A DNA stretch of 64,000 nucleotides from IMG/VR virus record IMGVR_UViG_3300043418_000072, positions 124,001-188,000 of that record, one strand, 5' to 3'. The translations under genes and the position numbers were made by a program. Shown one piece after another: positions 55,633 through 62,976 of the stretch (positions within the stretch are counted from its first letter, which is position 1; every line of letters starts with the position of its first letter). The notes under the pieces were generated by a model. It did no database searches, was not told where the DNA came from, and saw only the letters and a program-made list of their open reading frames with translations. This DNA is from a virus.

Positions 55633-55953
55633 CTATTTCCTGTTGCAAGGCATAGCTGCCCCGGAAGCCTTTATCAGGCAACCATTAGAAACTGTGAGTC
55701 GTTTGCATTTACTTTTTTTGCTTCTACGGCCGGGAAACCCCAACCCTACGGCTTCTGCTTTGCCGAGCTGTCCACTTGTTTACTTGTTGCCCTGTCGAAA
55801 CCATGGCAGGCCCATCAAAAACATACTAAGCACTTTACACCGATATCGTTTCTTAAGTTCGCCCACGATGTATCGAATAGTACGCTTTTGGTGGACCTGG
55901 CGGGAGTCGAACCCGCGTCCAGAACACTTTTCTCTTTGCTTCATACAGCAATA
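55628..55953 (-). ncRNA. ssrA: circularly permuted two-piece tmRNA (ssrA)
   Basis: Read on the minus strand, the first part ends in T-arm GCGGGTTCGACTCCCGC and CAGGTCC-A-CCA (3' end at 55889). A 75-base spacer follows, then GGGCCTG at 55813 opens the coding piece with ATGGTTTCGACAGGG. GGGCCTG pairs with CAGGTCC over 7 bp including G3.U70, the alanine identity pair. The tag frame starts at GCA: A-N-D-S-Q-F-L-M-V-A, then TGA TAA. After it, AAGGC/GCCTT and TTCC/GGAA form a pseudoknot. Rescues stalled ribosomes and tags the product with (A)ANDSQFLMVA. Confidence 0.93.
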
Positions 55954-55959
55954 ACTTAT

Positions 55960-55965
55960 ATTATA
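55960..55965 (-). promoter_or_regulatory. extended -10 promoter of tmRNA
   Basis: TGTGCTATAAT on the minus strand; no good -35 (GTCGTT at 17 bases). Transcription would begin near 55953. Confidence 0.65.
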
Positions 55966-55980
55966 GCACAAGACTATAAT

Positions 55981-56364
55981 TTAACGACCTGTAGTTGTCC
56001 AATCCAGCACAACTTCATCGGTGGTAGCATCTCGTAATTGGTAACGGCGTTCAATTCCTGATGCTTGCTGAAAAGAAGCAACAGTAGTGGACTCGCCATC
56101 GACATGTGCTTGAGCTTGATTTTCTAACGCCAGTTCGTCGAAACATTTGTTAAACTGCTCAACTGATTCAAACATCATAGTTACTGTAGTGACTACAGAT
56201 CCATCAGGCATGTCAGCTCGTGTAGTGACATTTAACTCAGATCCGGGTGCGCTATACTTTGCAATTATTGCATCACGTGCATCATACACATGCTTGAATT
56301 CCGGGCGGTGTAGTGGTCTAACTGCCCCAGCTGGTGTAGTAATTTCTTTAATATACTTGATCAT
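55981..56364 (-). CDS. hypothetical protein
   Basis: 127 aa, MIKYIKEITTPAGAVRPLHR. Beta-strand rich (LNVTTRADMPDGSVVTTVTM), ends EVVLDWTTTGR. Stop lies in the tmRNA promoter. Not recognised. Confidence 0.68.
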   Translation of the reverse strand: MIKYIKEITTPAGAVRPLHRPEFKHVYDARDAIIAKYSAPGSELNVTTRADMPDGSVVTTVTMMFESVEQFNKCFDELALENQAQAHVDGESTTVASFQQASGIERRYQLRDATTDEVVLDWTTTGR

Positions 56365-56395
56365 CAAATTCTCCTATATGCTATATTTAGCCAAG

Positions 56396-56425
56396 AGAAA
56401 GGGCGAAGCCAAGTTCGCCCTGTTT
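56396..56425 (-). terminator. rho-independent terminator, two-way
   Basis: GGGCGAA-gccaag-TTCGCCC with T-runs on both sides, after the gene at 56441. Confidence 0.75.
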
Positions 56426-56440
56426 TTGCACACTCGCTGA

Positions 56441-56779
56441 TTAAGCTGCGTCTGCTTCAGTTTTAGCTGCGGCCTTGGCCTTGAGCTTTTCCATGCTTGG
56501 CTTTTCTGCTTTGGTCTTTGTGACCTTAACAGTTGCCACGGCGTTGTACTTTGCATCAGCATTGTCAATTGCCTCTTTGTATGCAGCGTTAGCATACAAG
56601 TCTGTTGTCTTAAGGAAAGTAACCAATTCAGGCTTGGTCATCTCATTGGGCAAATCCATTAGCTGGATATCCGTATCTGTCTTTGCCAGAATCTTAACAC
56701 GGGTCATGTCAGTTGCGAAACGCACCTTGTAACCAGATTTGCACTTAGAAACACCACCAACTTTGAACAATTTAGTCAT
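56441..56779 (-). CDS. hypothetical protein with lysine/alanine-rich tail
   Basis: 112 aa. Compact start (MTKLFKVGGVSKCKSGYKVR), then a lysine/alanine-rich tail (KLKAKAAAKTEADAA). The tail resembles histone-H1-like tails of DNA-binding proteins. Confidence 0.67.
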   Translation of the reverse strand: MTKLFKVGGVSKCKSGYKVRFATDMTRVKILAKTDTDIQLMDLPNEMTKPELVTFLKTTDLYANAAYKEAIDNADAKYNAVATVKVTKTKAEKPSMEKLKAKAAAKTEADAA

Positions 56780-56846
56780 TTGTAAACTCCATTTACGTTA
56801 ATTGAAAAACACACTCTCAATGTAGCCTCATTGCTACAGTATTTAA

Positions 56847-56875
56847 ATTATAGTTGATTTCGAATTATGAGTCAA
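56847..56875 (-). promoter_or_regulatory. sigma70-type promoter with leader hairpin
   Basis: Minus strand TTGACT, 17-base spacer, TATAAT. A hairpin TGTAGC-aatgag-GCTACA (56821-56838) lies at the very start of the mRNA and could control stability. Confidence 0.82.
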
Positions 56876-56902
56876 CCACAATTTAAATTCTTTTTGCCCA
56901 TT

Positions 56903-57031
56903 TTACTGAGCCAATTCCTTGCTGTGGGTCTTGACAGAGTCAATGCTCTTGTCCAGAATCCTTGCAACACCGCTGAAGCCAACTGTGGCCACAACCAAAC
57001 CAAGAACAAACCCAATTGCTAAATTACGCAT
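56903..57031 (-). CDS. tiny membrane protein, 42 aa
   Basis: ATG 57031, TAA 56903. MRNLAIGFVLGLVVATVGFS is one membrane helix; polar tail SVKTHSKELAQ. Two bases from the upstream gene's stop. Confidence 0.65.
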   Translation of the reverse strand: MRNLAIGFVLGLVVATVGFSGVARILDKSIDSVKTHSKELAQ

Positions 57032-57033
57032 GA

Positions 57034-57249
57034 TTACTCCTCTACAACTTCACGAATGTCGGACCACGCAGACCATTGCATGTTGCGATGACCTCGGGCG
57101 ATAAAGTCTTGCGACAAGGCATTTGCCTGCGCATAAACTGTCTTGTCTTCCATTTGTCGGTATTGCAGCACACGTTCGTAGACGGTAACAATTTTTGTAC
57201 CGCTGAGTTTGCTACCAATTGGGCGTTTAAGCCAGCGCATTTCCATCAT
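57034..57249 (-). CDS. hypothetical protein
   Basis: 71 aa, MMEMRWLKRPIGSKLSGTKI; ends QWSAWSDIREVVEE. ATG 57249 overlaps the upstream TGA, and GAGG of the V-V-E-E end serves the next gene, as in the FGVEE tails. Confidence 0.66.
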   Translation of the reverse strand: MMEMRWLKRPIGSKLSGTKIVTVYERVLQYRQMEDKTVYAQANALSQDFIARGHRNMQWSAWSDIREVVEE

Positions 57250-57323
57250 ACCATGAATCCCCAAACAATAATGTTCATACCAATAAACACACCAAGCAAG
57301 AACACACTTACCTTTTCAAGCAT
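57246..57323 (-). CDS. tiny membrane peptide, 25 aa
   Basis: ATG 57323, TGA 57246. MLEKVSVFLLGVFIGMNIIV: one membrane helix. Preceded by GGAGG and a TAATG that belong to the displaced tail of the gene split by the homing endonuclease. Confidence 0.55.
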   Translation of the reverse strand: MLEKVSVFLLGVFIGMNIIVWGFMV

Positions 57324-57356
57324 TATGCTGCCTCCAACATGTTAGCTGGGAACAAG
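57324..57356 (-). pseudogene. displaced C-terminal tail of gene 57963-58241
   Basis: On the minus strand this reads ...F-P-A-N-M-L-E-A-A-stop, then TAATG into the next gene. The intact gene at 57963 ends N-V-P-A-N-M-L-S-A-V-E, so this is the original tail left behind when the HNH gene was inserted between. Confidence 0.65.
57338..57349 (+). repeat. direct repeat flanking the HNH gene, left copy
   Basis: catgttagctgg, repeated at 57981-57992. Confidence 0.75.
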
Positions 57357-57368
57357 ATAAATAAATAC

Positions 57369-57977
57369 ATGTTTAACTCCAGTAAATACACAAAAATTTA
57401 TTATAACATAATCAAACGAGCTTTTTCAAGATCGATAATTGGTTATACCGAAAAACACCACATCATCCCACGAAGCATTGGTGGCAACAACAAACGATCT
57501 AACATTGTAGCCCTGACTGCAAAAGAACATCGTCTTTGTCATTTGCTGTTGACTAAAATGGTTATTGATCCAGCGCATAGAAGTTCTATGTATCGTGCAG
57601 CTTGGTTCATGAGTAACCGAGTTTTGTTAGGTGTAAGCAAAGGATCATGCTATCAACAATTAAAGGAAGAGTTTGACAAACTTAACCGATCTCGTGTAGT
57701 TACTAACGAAACAAAACAAAAAATACGAGACAAGCGAGCACTACAAACAAACATATCTAACCAATACCTTTCAGGTAAATTAACTGAGTCGCCTCGCAAA
57801 GGAATACCAAATAAAAAGACTTCAGACGCACTTGCTGGACGAGTTATAACTTGGGGAGAAAAACTGTCTGAAACTGCTCTTACCCGTACTAAATGTTCGT
57901 GCATAAAATGCAAAAAAGTAGTTACAGTTGGATACAATGGAGACCGTCACTTTCTTACTTGTTTACTCAACCGCTGA
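57369..57977 (+). CDS. HNH homing endonuclease
   Basis: 202 aa on the strand opposite to its neighbours. Start MFNSSKYTKIYYNIIKRAFS; HNH motif EKHHIIPRSIGGNNKRSNIV then LTAKEHRLCHLLL (H-H...N...H). A C-terminal cysteine cluster CSCIKCKKVV...HFLTC could bind zinc. A basic middle (KQKIRDKRALQ, SPRKGIPNKKTSDA) is a NUMOD3-like DNA-binding part. Flanked by 12-bp direct repeats in the target gene. Confidence 0.88.
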   Translation: MFNSSKYTKIYYNIIKRAFSRSIIGYTEKHHIIPRSIGGNNKRSNIVALTAKEHRLCHLLLTKMVIDPAHRSSMYRAAWFMSNRVLLGVSKGSCYQQLKEEFDKLNRSRVVTNETKQKIRDKRALQTNISNQYLSGKLTESPRKGIPNKKTSDALAGRVITWGEKLSETALTRTKCSCIKCKKVVTVGYNGDRHFLTCLLNR

Positions 57978-58241
57978 AAGCATGTTAGCTGGAACGTTCC
58001 AGTTCAGCGTACCGTTTTCCAGAACAGTCACGTTCTTGATCTTAACTTTCTTAACCACACCGTAATGCACCGCACGGGTTTTAGGATGTGTAAACTTAAC
58101 CTTGGTACCAATGACCAAGCTGCCTGTATTCTTGTGAATCATTTGAGCACGTACAAAACGGATCGCATCACTGATGTTATTCAGTTCGTCGTTAGTGTAG
58201 TTGCTAGCGATAATTGCACGGGCGATTTCAACAGCTTGCAT
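57963..58241 (-). CDS. hypothetical protein, target of HNH insertion
   Basis: 92 aa, MQAVEIARAIIASNYTNDEL; SH3-like IGTKVKFTHPKTRAVHYGVV and end NWNVPANMLSAVE. The last residues overlap the end of the HNH gene by 15 bp; its older tail lies at 57324-57356. Confidence 0.72.
   Translation of the reverse strand: MQAVEIARAIIASNYTNDELNNISDAIRFVRAQMIHKNTGSLVIGTKVKFTHPKTRAVHYGVVKKVKIKNVTVLENGTLNWNVPANMLSAVE
57981..57992 (+). repeat. direct repeat flanking the HNH gene, right copy
   Basis: catgttagctgg, identical to 57338-57349; codes P-A-N-M of the target gene on the minus strand. Confidence 0.75.
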
Positions 58242-58271
58242 TTCAGTTCCTTTGTTTCTTACTATGTGTAT

Positions 58272-58300
58272 ATTATACAACCAAAACCATTTCGAGTCAA
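58272..58300 (-). promoter_or_regulatory. sigma70-type promoter
   Basis: Minus strand TTGACT, 17-base spacer, TATAAT. Confidence 0.87.
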
Positions 58301-58306
58301 CCGAAA

Positions 58307-58633
58307 TTAGCGTGGCACGTGATATTGAAAGCCTTGGGCAGACACTTTCTTAAAGATGCCTTCCTTTGACCAGTCTTCTTCGAGCAATCGCAGTGTTTTG
58401 CGATCTGCAATTAAGGCACCATCTTGCACTTTAACGCTGGCACTCTTCTTACCATACGATGGCTCATAAACAGTACCGTGGAGCACCATCTCAAGTGCGA
58501 GCTTGATGCGGTCCAAACGGATTTGCTGGGCTGTGGTGTACAGGGTTTTGTTTGCATGGTTGCGCATACGGCGATCTTGCAATGCGAAAAACTTGTTATT
58601 TGATTCTTTAGTTTCAAGTGACATCGTTAACAT
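58307..58633 (-). CDS. hypothetical protein
   Basis: 108 aa, MLTMSLETKESNNKFFALQD, with AGGAG seven bases before ATG. Basic and helical; SVKVQDGALIADRKTLRLLE. Own promoter. Not recognised. Confidence 0.7.
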   Translation of the reverse strand: MLTMSLETKESNNKFFALQDRRMRNHANKTLYTTAQQIRLDRIKLALEMVLHGTVYEPSYGKKSASVKVQDGALIADRKTLRLLEEDWSKEGIFKKVSAQGFQYHVPR

Positions 58634-58663
58634 GCTAACTCCTGTTTTGTTTGCTATGTAGCT

Positions 58664-58692
58664 ATTATACCCGAAAATTCATTTCGGGTCAA
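58664..58692 (-). promoter_or_regulatory. sigma70-type promoter
   Basis: Minus strand TTGACC, 17-base spacer, TATAAT. Confidence 0.87.
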
Positions 58693-58696
58693 CCAT

Positions 58697-59122
58697 TTAT
58701 TCTGCGCCGAAGTTTGCACTCAAGTACGCACGGCACTGAGCTTCGGTACGCTTGGTTACTACAACACGCCCGCCCCAGAATCCCACATAGAGATCACGGT
58801 GATCCAGGAACTTGATTTCACCGTCTGCACCAGTGTGCTTTTGACGGGTAGCAGCTTTTTGTACTACTTTTGTAGCAGTTTTCTTAGCAGGAGTTTTAGC
58901 TGGCACTTTTGCTGCGGGCTTGGTTTCTGCTGTCTTTTTAGCAGGAGCCTTTTCTACTACTTTCTTAGTAGCTGGTTCTGCTTTAGGTGCAGTTGCATAC
59001 CCGTGCTTGACATCGTAGTTAGCAATTTGACGCTCAGTCATGCCCCAAGTATCAAGCAAACGCTTGACTTCGGTACCAGAGAGTTGATGCCAGTTAATGC
59101 ACGAATCGGTCCAGTTTTTCAT
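58697..59122 (-). CDS. histone-H1-like repeat protein
   Basis: 141 aa, MKNWTDSCINWHQLSGTEVK. A long PAKKT/KVPAKTPAKKTATKV repeat region (residues about 55-95) matches bacterial and phage H1-like lysine/alanine/proline tails that bind DNA without sequence specificity. It lies between two small ordered parts. AAAAGGAG precedes ATG 59122. Possible role in compacting phage or host DNA. Confidence 0.75.
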   Translation of the reverse strand: MKNWTDSCINWHQLSGTEVKRLLDTWGMTERQIANYDVKHGYATAPKAEPATKKVVEKAPAKKTAETKPAAKVPAKTPAKKTATKVVQKAATRQKHTGADGEIKFLDHRDLYVGFWGGRVVVTKRTEAQCRAYLSANFGAE

Positions 59123-59152
59123 TGCTAACTCCTTTTTACTTACTATGCCATT

Positions 59153-59181
59153 ATTATAGCAAGAAATCCATTTCGGGTCAA
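59153..59181 (-). promoter_or_regulatory. sigma70-type promoter
   Basis: Minus strand TTGACC, 17-base spacer, TATAAT; the -35 TTGA contains the TGA stop of 59178-59408. Confidence 0.87.
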
Positions 59182-59408
59182 CCAAAAGCCTTAATTAGGC
59201 CAACTAGGCACACAATGATGCCCACTGCGTTAACAACCATCTGTGGCCGATTTGCAACACGTAGGCACCAGATTAAGTAGCAAGTACTACCACTGAGTCC
59301 TGCTACAATGTTCCATGGATAGATGTTCATTGACATCAAAGTGTACATGGCCATAAAGCAGAGTGTGCCAGTCCACTGCAAGATATCGTTGACGTTTAAT
59401 TTTTTCAT
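59178..59408 (-). CDS. small three-helix membrane protein
   Basis: 76 aa, MKKLNVNDILQWTGTLCFMA; hydrophobic segments TGTLCFMAMYTLMSM, WNIVAGLSGSTCYLIWCL and VVNAVGIIVCLVGLIKAF. Resembles half of a PnuC/SemiSWEET-like transporter, but this is a guess. Probably leaderless: ATG is six bases from the -10. Confidence 0.7.
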   Translation of the reverse strand: MKKLNVNDILQWTGTLCFMAMYTLMSMNIYPWNIVAGLSGSTCYLIWCLRVANRPQMVVNAVGIIVCLVGLIKAFG

Positions 59409-59414
59409 ATAGAC

Positions 59415-59443
59415 ATTATACGCCCGAAATCGTTTTTGGTCAA
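59415..59443 (-). promoter_or_regulatory. sigma70-type promoter with near-zero leader
   Basis: Minus strand TTGACC, 17-base spacer, TATAAT, GTCTAT, ATG. Confidence 0.85.
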
Positions 59444-59446
59444 GAG

Positions 59447-59466
59447 AAACCCGCCGAAGCGGGTTT
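59447..59466 (-). terminator. rho-independent terminator
   Basis: AAACCCGC-cgaa-GCGGGTTT, same hairpin as at 54518, directly before the next -35 box. Confidence 0.78.
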
Positions 59467-59486
59467 GTGATCTCTGTACATTGAGT

Positions 59487-61934
59487 TTAGGCAGCTACTG
59501 CTCTAACACTATATTCAGCTGGGTCATAAGCAGCATATCGCGTTCTAAACATCTCTTGCGCTTCGGCCCATGCACTTTGTTGATCTGTACTAGATAACTC
59601 CACTGCACTTTGTCCAGTGCTGCGTTTGTAGATTTCAAATCGCTGCGTCTGTGCTTGACTTTGTTGTCTAGCATTGTGTGCTGCGGTTGGCACAACCTCA
59701 ACTTCTTGTCCTATCATGTTGGGATGGTGCATACCTAGGAACCCTGCGGCACGTTGATTGGCCTCACCTTGTGTAGCAGCTTGCACTCTGCCCATTACTG
59801 CGCCTTGACCATTTAAAATAGTCCACTCTTGCATGTTTGCTGCCTGGTGAGCATTGTGCGATTGTTGTGCAACTTGTGCATTACTAGGTTGCTCGATTGC
59901 TTGCAAGGTGAAATCATCACTGTGCAGTCCTCTGCTGGTTAAGTAATCGTGCTGTATACCAATGGCATTGTCTTGTCCGTCTGCATGGAATTGGTGGACA
60001 ACTTGACTAGTGCGGTTGTTTACTGTCTCCCAATTTGGCCTTTGTGCTGATGCTTGTTGTGCAGCACCCTGCTGAGTTCTTACTCGATAATTTGATATAT
60101 CGCCTAGTGTTGAACTGTATAGATTATAGTATGTAACCGCTTCAGTTTCTGCGCCGTTACGGTTAGTCTGCTCTAATCGTCGGTAAACTACACCGTTTGA
60201 TGTGTTGTAAAGTTCCCATGGCCCCGGTCCGGTTGGAGTCAACGGGTTCGCGGTACGTTCGGTAGGAACGTAGTCTGCTGGGATTTCTAAAACATCAAAT
60301 CTTTCCGGCTTTAGACCATGGCTGGTCATCCATGCTTCGCCGTCCTCTTTTGATTTAAATCTACGTACTGGGCTGTCTTTGTCTGTGGTTAATGCTGCAA
60401 ATCTATTAGGAACTTTTGCCCACAGACCCCAGTTGCCTTCATTGCGTTGTGACTTCTTGCCTGCATTGCTTTGTTGCAGTTTAGACAATGCTGCACGCCT
60501 AAAGTCTTTAACAACTTGTTCGGGTGCGCCGCCAACACCACTTACATAGTCACTAAAGTCTTTAACCATAGCGCCATACTCGTCCATAGTTGGCTCTAAG
60601 AGTTTATACAACTTCTTTTGATATTCTTGTTTGTACTTGTCTTCGTGTACTGCTGCATCCAGTGCAACCACAAAGCGTAACAGTGTAGGTTCAATTTTGT
60701 CTTCAAATTCGTTTAACCAATCGCCACCTGGGCTACGGAATTCTACATATCCGTCTTTGGTGTTAATACTAGTAAACTTGTTAGTGACACCACTGTGAAT
60801 CAACTTGCTAGCCGCAGTGGTCATGTGATTCTTCATCTTCTCTAGCAGCTCCTTGGCACTCAGTGGATTCTGCTTGATGGCATTTTTAACAAGTCCCATC
60901 GCACTCTTGCAATAGGTATTGCTTTGACGTTCAAATTGCTTTAATACATACTCATCGCCAAGCAAGATTGCCAACTTGACGTAGTCTAGATTTTCAAGAC
61001 CTTTCCATCCGTCAACTGAAACGTTAATGTGCAAGCCTGTGCCATAATCGCTGCCTGTGTAGCAGCCTCTACGCTTGGCCCAGCGTTTAACTTTCTGCAA
61101 ATCACTTAGCAATTCTGCAATAGGCAATGGTGGGCTAACAAATTCCAAACCGCCGTCGTCGCTGTCATCACCTTCTAAGCTGCCATCTGGTTCAACAACG
61201 TAGGTGCCTTCTTCTCGACGTGCGCCGTGATAATCTGTACTGTGATTAACTGGGCGACCAATGGCGTTACCGAAATCGTCAGCAACATTCTCTACGTCCA
61301 TATTATCACTGTCACCTTGATATTCTGTCCAGTAAGGCCAGTTAATATCAAAGTTGCGGGAAATGTTGGTCATGTGGTCATAATCAACAGCATTCAACCA
61401 ATCGCCGCTATCCCAATCGTCTTCGTGGTCAGAAACAAATTCATTGTAGGCTTCTGTATAAGCACGGTCTTGTGATTCCCATTCGCGATCTATATAATTG
61501 GAAAACGCTTCATTCTCGTCTTCATCTTCTTCACCGGTTAACCATTCGTCGTCACTGACATTCTCTCTAACCCAATGGGCAAAGAATTCGTGACCATCGC
61601 TGTCCCATTCTTCGTCAACTTTCGTTTGGCGCCACTCGTAGAATTCTTGCTCTAATTCTTCTACTAGATTGTCAACGTCACGTCGACTATTGTGGTCACC
61701 ATCGTGGAAAAAATCACGAATATCGCTAATGCTACGTGTGCGCGGGTCGTGTTCGTAATCGGGTTCTGACTCAAAATCTTCTTGACCATCGACTTTGACG
61801 TTGGGAACAATCATTTCAAATTCCATACCAGCCTTGGCATTGATCTGACTTGCGAGTTTACGCAAGCTGCCCGGGCTCATATTGACTTCGAATAATGTTT
61901 GTTCTGTTAATGTTTTGATTTGTTTATAGCGCAT
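59487..61934 (-). CDS. amidoligase-like large protein
   Basis: 815 aa. GMEFEMIVPNVKVDG early on, VVEPDGSLEGDDSDDGGLEF followed by VSPPLP, then YGTGLHINVSVDGW and VEFRSPGGDW are the E-x-E, DGS...E...SP and G-x-H-x-H-like blocks of the amidoligase family (glutamine-synthetase-like fold, forming peptide-type amide bonds). A very acidic region (about residues 50-190) and glutamine/alanine-rich C-terminal repeats (QQSHNAHQAANMQEW) surround it. T4-type late box upstream suggests late, possibly virion-associated, expression. Confidence 0.66.
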   Translation of the reverse strand: MRYKQIKTLTEQTLFEVNMSPGSLRKLASQINAKAGMEFEMIVPNVKVDGQEDFESEPDYEHDPRTRSISDIRDFFHDGDHNSRRDVDNLVEELEQEFYEWRQTKVDEEWDSDGHEFFAHWVRENVSDDEWLTGEEDEDENEAFSNYIDREWESQDRAYTEAYNEFVSDHEDDWDSGDWLNAVDYDHMTNISRNFDINWPYWTEYQGDSDNMDVENVADDFGNAIGRPVNHSTDYHGARREEGTYVVEPDGSLEGDDSDDGGLEFVSPPLPIAELLSDLQKVKRWAKRRGCYTGSDYGTGLHINVSVDGWKGLENLDYVKLAILLGDEYVLKQFERQSNTYCKSAMGLVKNAIKQNPLSAKELLEKMKNHMTTAASKLIHSGVTNKFTSINTKDGYVEFRSPGGDWLNEFEDKIEPTLLRFVVALDAAVHEDKYKQEYQKKLYKLLEPTMDEYGAMVKDFSDYVSGVGGAPEQVVKDFRRAALSKLQQSNAGKKSQRNEGNWGLWAKVPNRFAALTTDKDSPVRRFKSKEDGEAWMTSHGLKPERFDVLEIPADYVPTERTANPLTPTGPGPWELYNTSNGVVYRRLEQTNRNGAETEAVTYYNLYSSTLGDISNYRVRTQQGAAQQASAQRPNWETVNNRTSQVVHQFHADGQDNAIGIQHDYLTSRGLHSDDFTLQAIEQPSNAQVAQQSHNAHQAANMQEWTILNGQGAVMGRVQAATQGEANQRAAGFLGMHHPNMIGQEVEVVPTAAHNARQQSQAQTQRFEIYKRSTGQSAVELSSTDQQSAWAEAQEMFRTRYAAYDPAEYSVRAVAA

Positions 61935-61952
61935 AAAAATACCTGTATTAGG

Positions 61953-61960
61953 TATTTATA
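61953..61960 (-). promoter_or_regulatory. T4-type late promoter TATAAATA
   Basis: Exact TATAAATA on the minus strand, 18 bases before the ATG at 61934; followed by a hairpin AATACC-taataca-GGTATT in the leader. Confidence 0.7.
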
Positions 61961-61967
61961 CGCACTA

Positions 61968-62885
61968 TTAATCTTGGTACGGAACTAATGCTCGTATGCT
62001 TTGCAAGCCCTTGGCTCTAGCGGCTGTGACCCTATGGTTGCCGTCTAGTAGCCATCCGTTGCTGTCTGCAACTACGGGCTTCTTTAAAATATCACGTGTT
62101 GTGACATTGTTGATGTGGTCCCAGTCTAAGTCGATTACTCTGCGGTAAGGATCGTCTTGATCGTAGAACTCCGGAGTCTGCAACTCACTTAGTGGAACTT
62201 CTTTAAGCACCCATACCTTGTGTCGCAGAATTGGCTTTTCTAAATGATATTCATTATGTATGCCTTTAACATACTTGAGCACCTGTTGATTGGTGTAAAG
62301 TTTGTTTTCTACGCTTAGGTCAACATCTTCGTCTTCTACTTCGCTAGCAGGAATCAAGCCTTCTAGTGCATAGTGCAGTTTCTTTAAGGCCCGTTCACAC
62401 TCGCCATCTTTGTACAAGATACCAATTCCGCCATTTGCTTCCCATAGCTTGATATTGCTATCCCAATCGTCGATCAAGATATTAGGAGTGCCATCTGCTT
62501 GTCTAGCAAACTTTTCCTTTTGGTGATCAAAGATAATGCTTTCGGGAGGGATTCTGGATAGTTTGCGATCAATCCAGTCGGCCTTTTCTCTGCTGCTTTG
62601 CTCTACATCGCTCATTAGCGGAGCAGATAAGATACTGTATTCGCCTGCTAGTTTTAGCACACCGTGTAGCAGTTTACCTGCTTGTGGTAATGCTGGCAAT
62701 TCAGCGAAGAATCCAGGTTCTTGTGCGACTTGATCAATGCAGTCTTTTTCTTTACGTGCTCTACGCCAATGCGTTGCACCTTCGCGTTTTGCGATCTCGC
62801 CAAACATGTCCGCGAGAACACCGTCGAGGTCAACGTATACCACCGGAGTGGACTCATAACTATTTTCTAATTCAAAACTTTTCAT
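61968..62885 (-). CDS. HAD nucleotidase/ParB-like fusion protein
   Basis: 305 aa. N-terminal half: [20 protein letters not shown] (motif I with two Asp), ILSAPLMSD (motif II) and [14 protein letters not shown] (motif IV), like the nucleotidase at 7147. C-terminal half: [20 protein letters not shown] followed by [15 protein letters not shown] matches the ParB/Srx core (LLDGNHR..A.......I.). The linked activities suggest a nucleotide- or kinase-like ParB function; specific role unknown. Confidence 0.8.
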   Translation of the reverse strand: MKSFELENSYESTPVVYVDLDGVLADMFGEIAKREGATHWRRARKEKDCIDQVAQEPGFFAELPALPQAGKLLHGVLKLAGEYSILSAPLMSDVEQSSREKADWIDRKLSRIPPESIIFDHQKEKFARQADGTPNILIDDWDSNIKLWEANGGIGILYKDGECERALKKLHYALEGLIPASEVEDEDVDLSVENKLYTNQQVLKYVKGIHNEYHLEKPILRHKVWVLKEVPLSELQTPEFYDQDDPYRRVIDLDWDHINNVTTRDILKKPVVADSNGWLLDGNHRVTAARAKGLQSIRALVPYQD

Positions 62886-62906
62886 ATCAGTATTTACGTG
62901 GGTTTA

Positions 62907-62914
62907 TATAAATA
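62907..62914 (+). promoter_or_regulatory. T4-type late box on plus strand
   Basis: Exact TATAAATA 62 bases before the GIY-YIG gene start. AT-rich surroundings make chance possible. Confidence 0.4.
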
Positions 62915-62976
62915 TTAGTGTAGTTCGCGGACATCCCCTTCCCAACTACTCTAATGCTACAAGGAGCAATCAGCAC

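Noticed and set aside
55780-55971. Short open frames across 55.6-55.97 kb on both strands
   Set aside because: This stretch is the tmRNA; the frames have no ribosome-binding sites.
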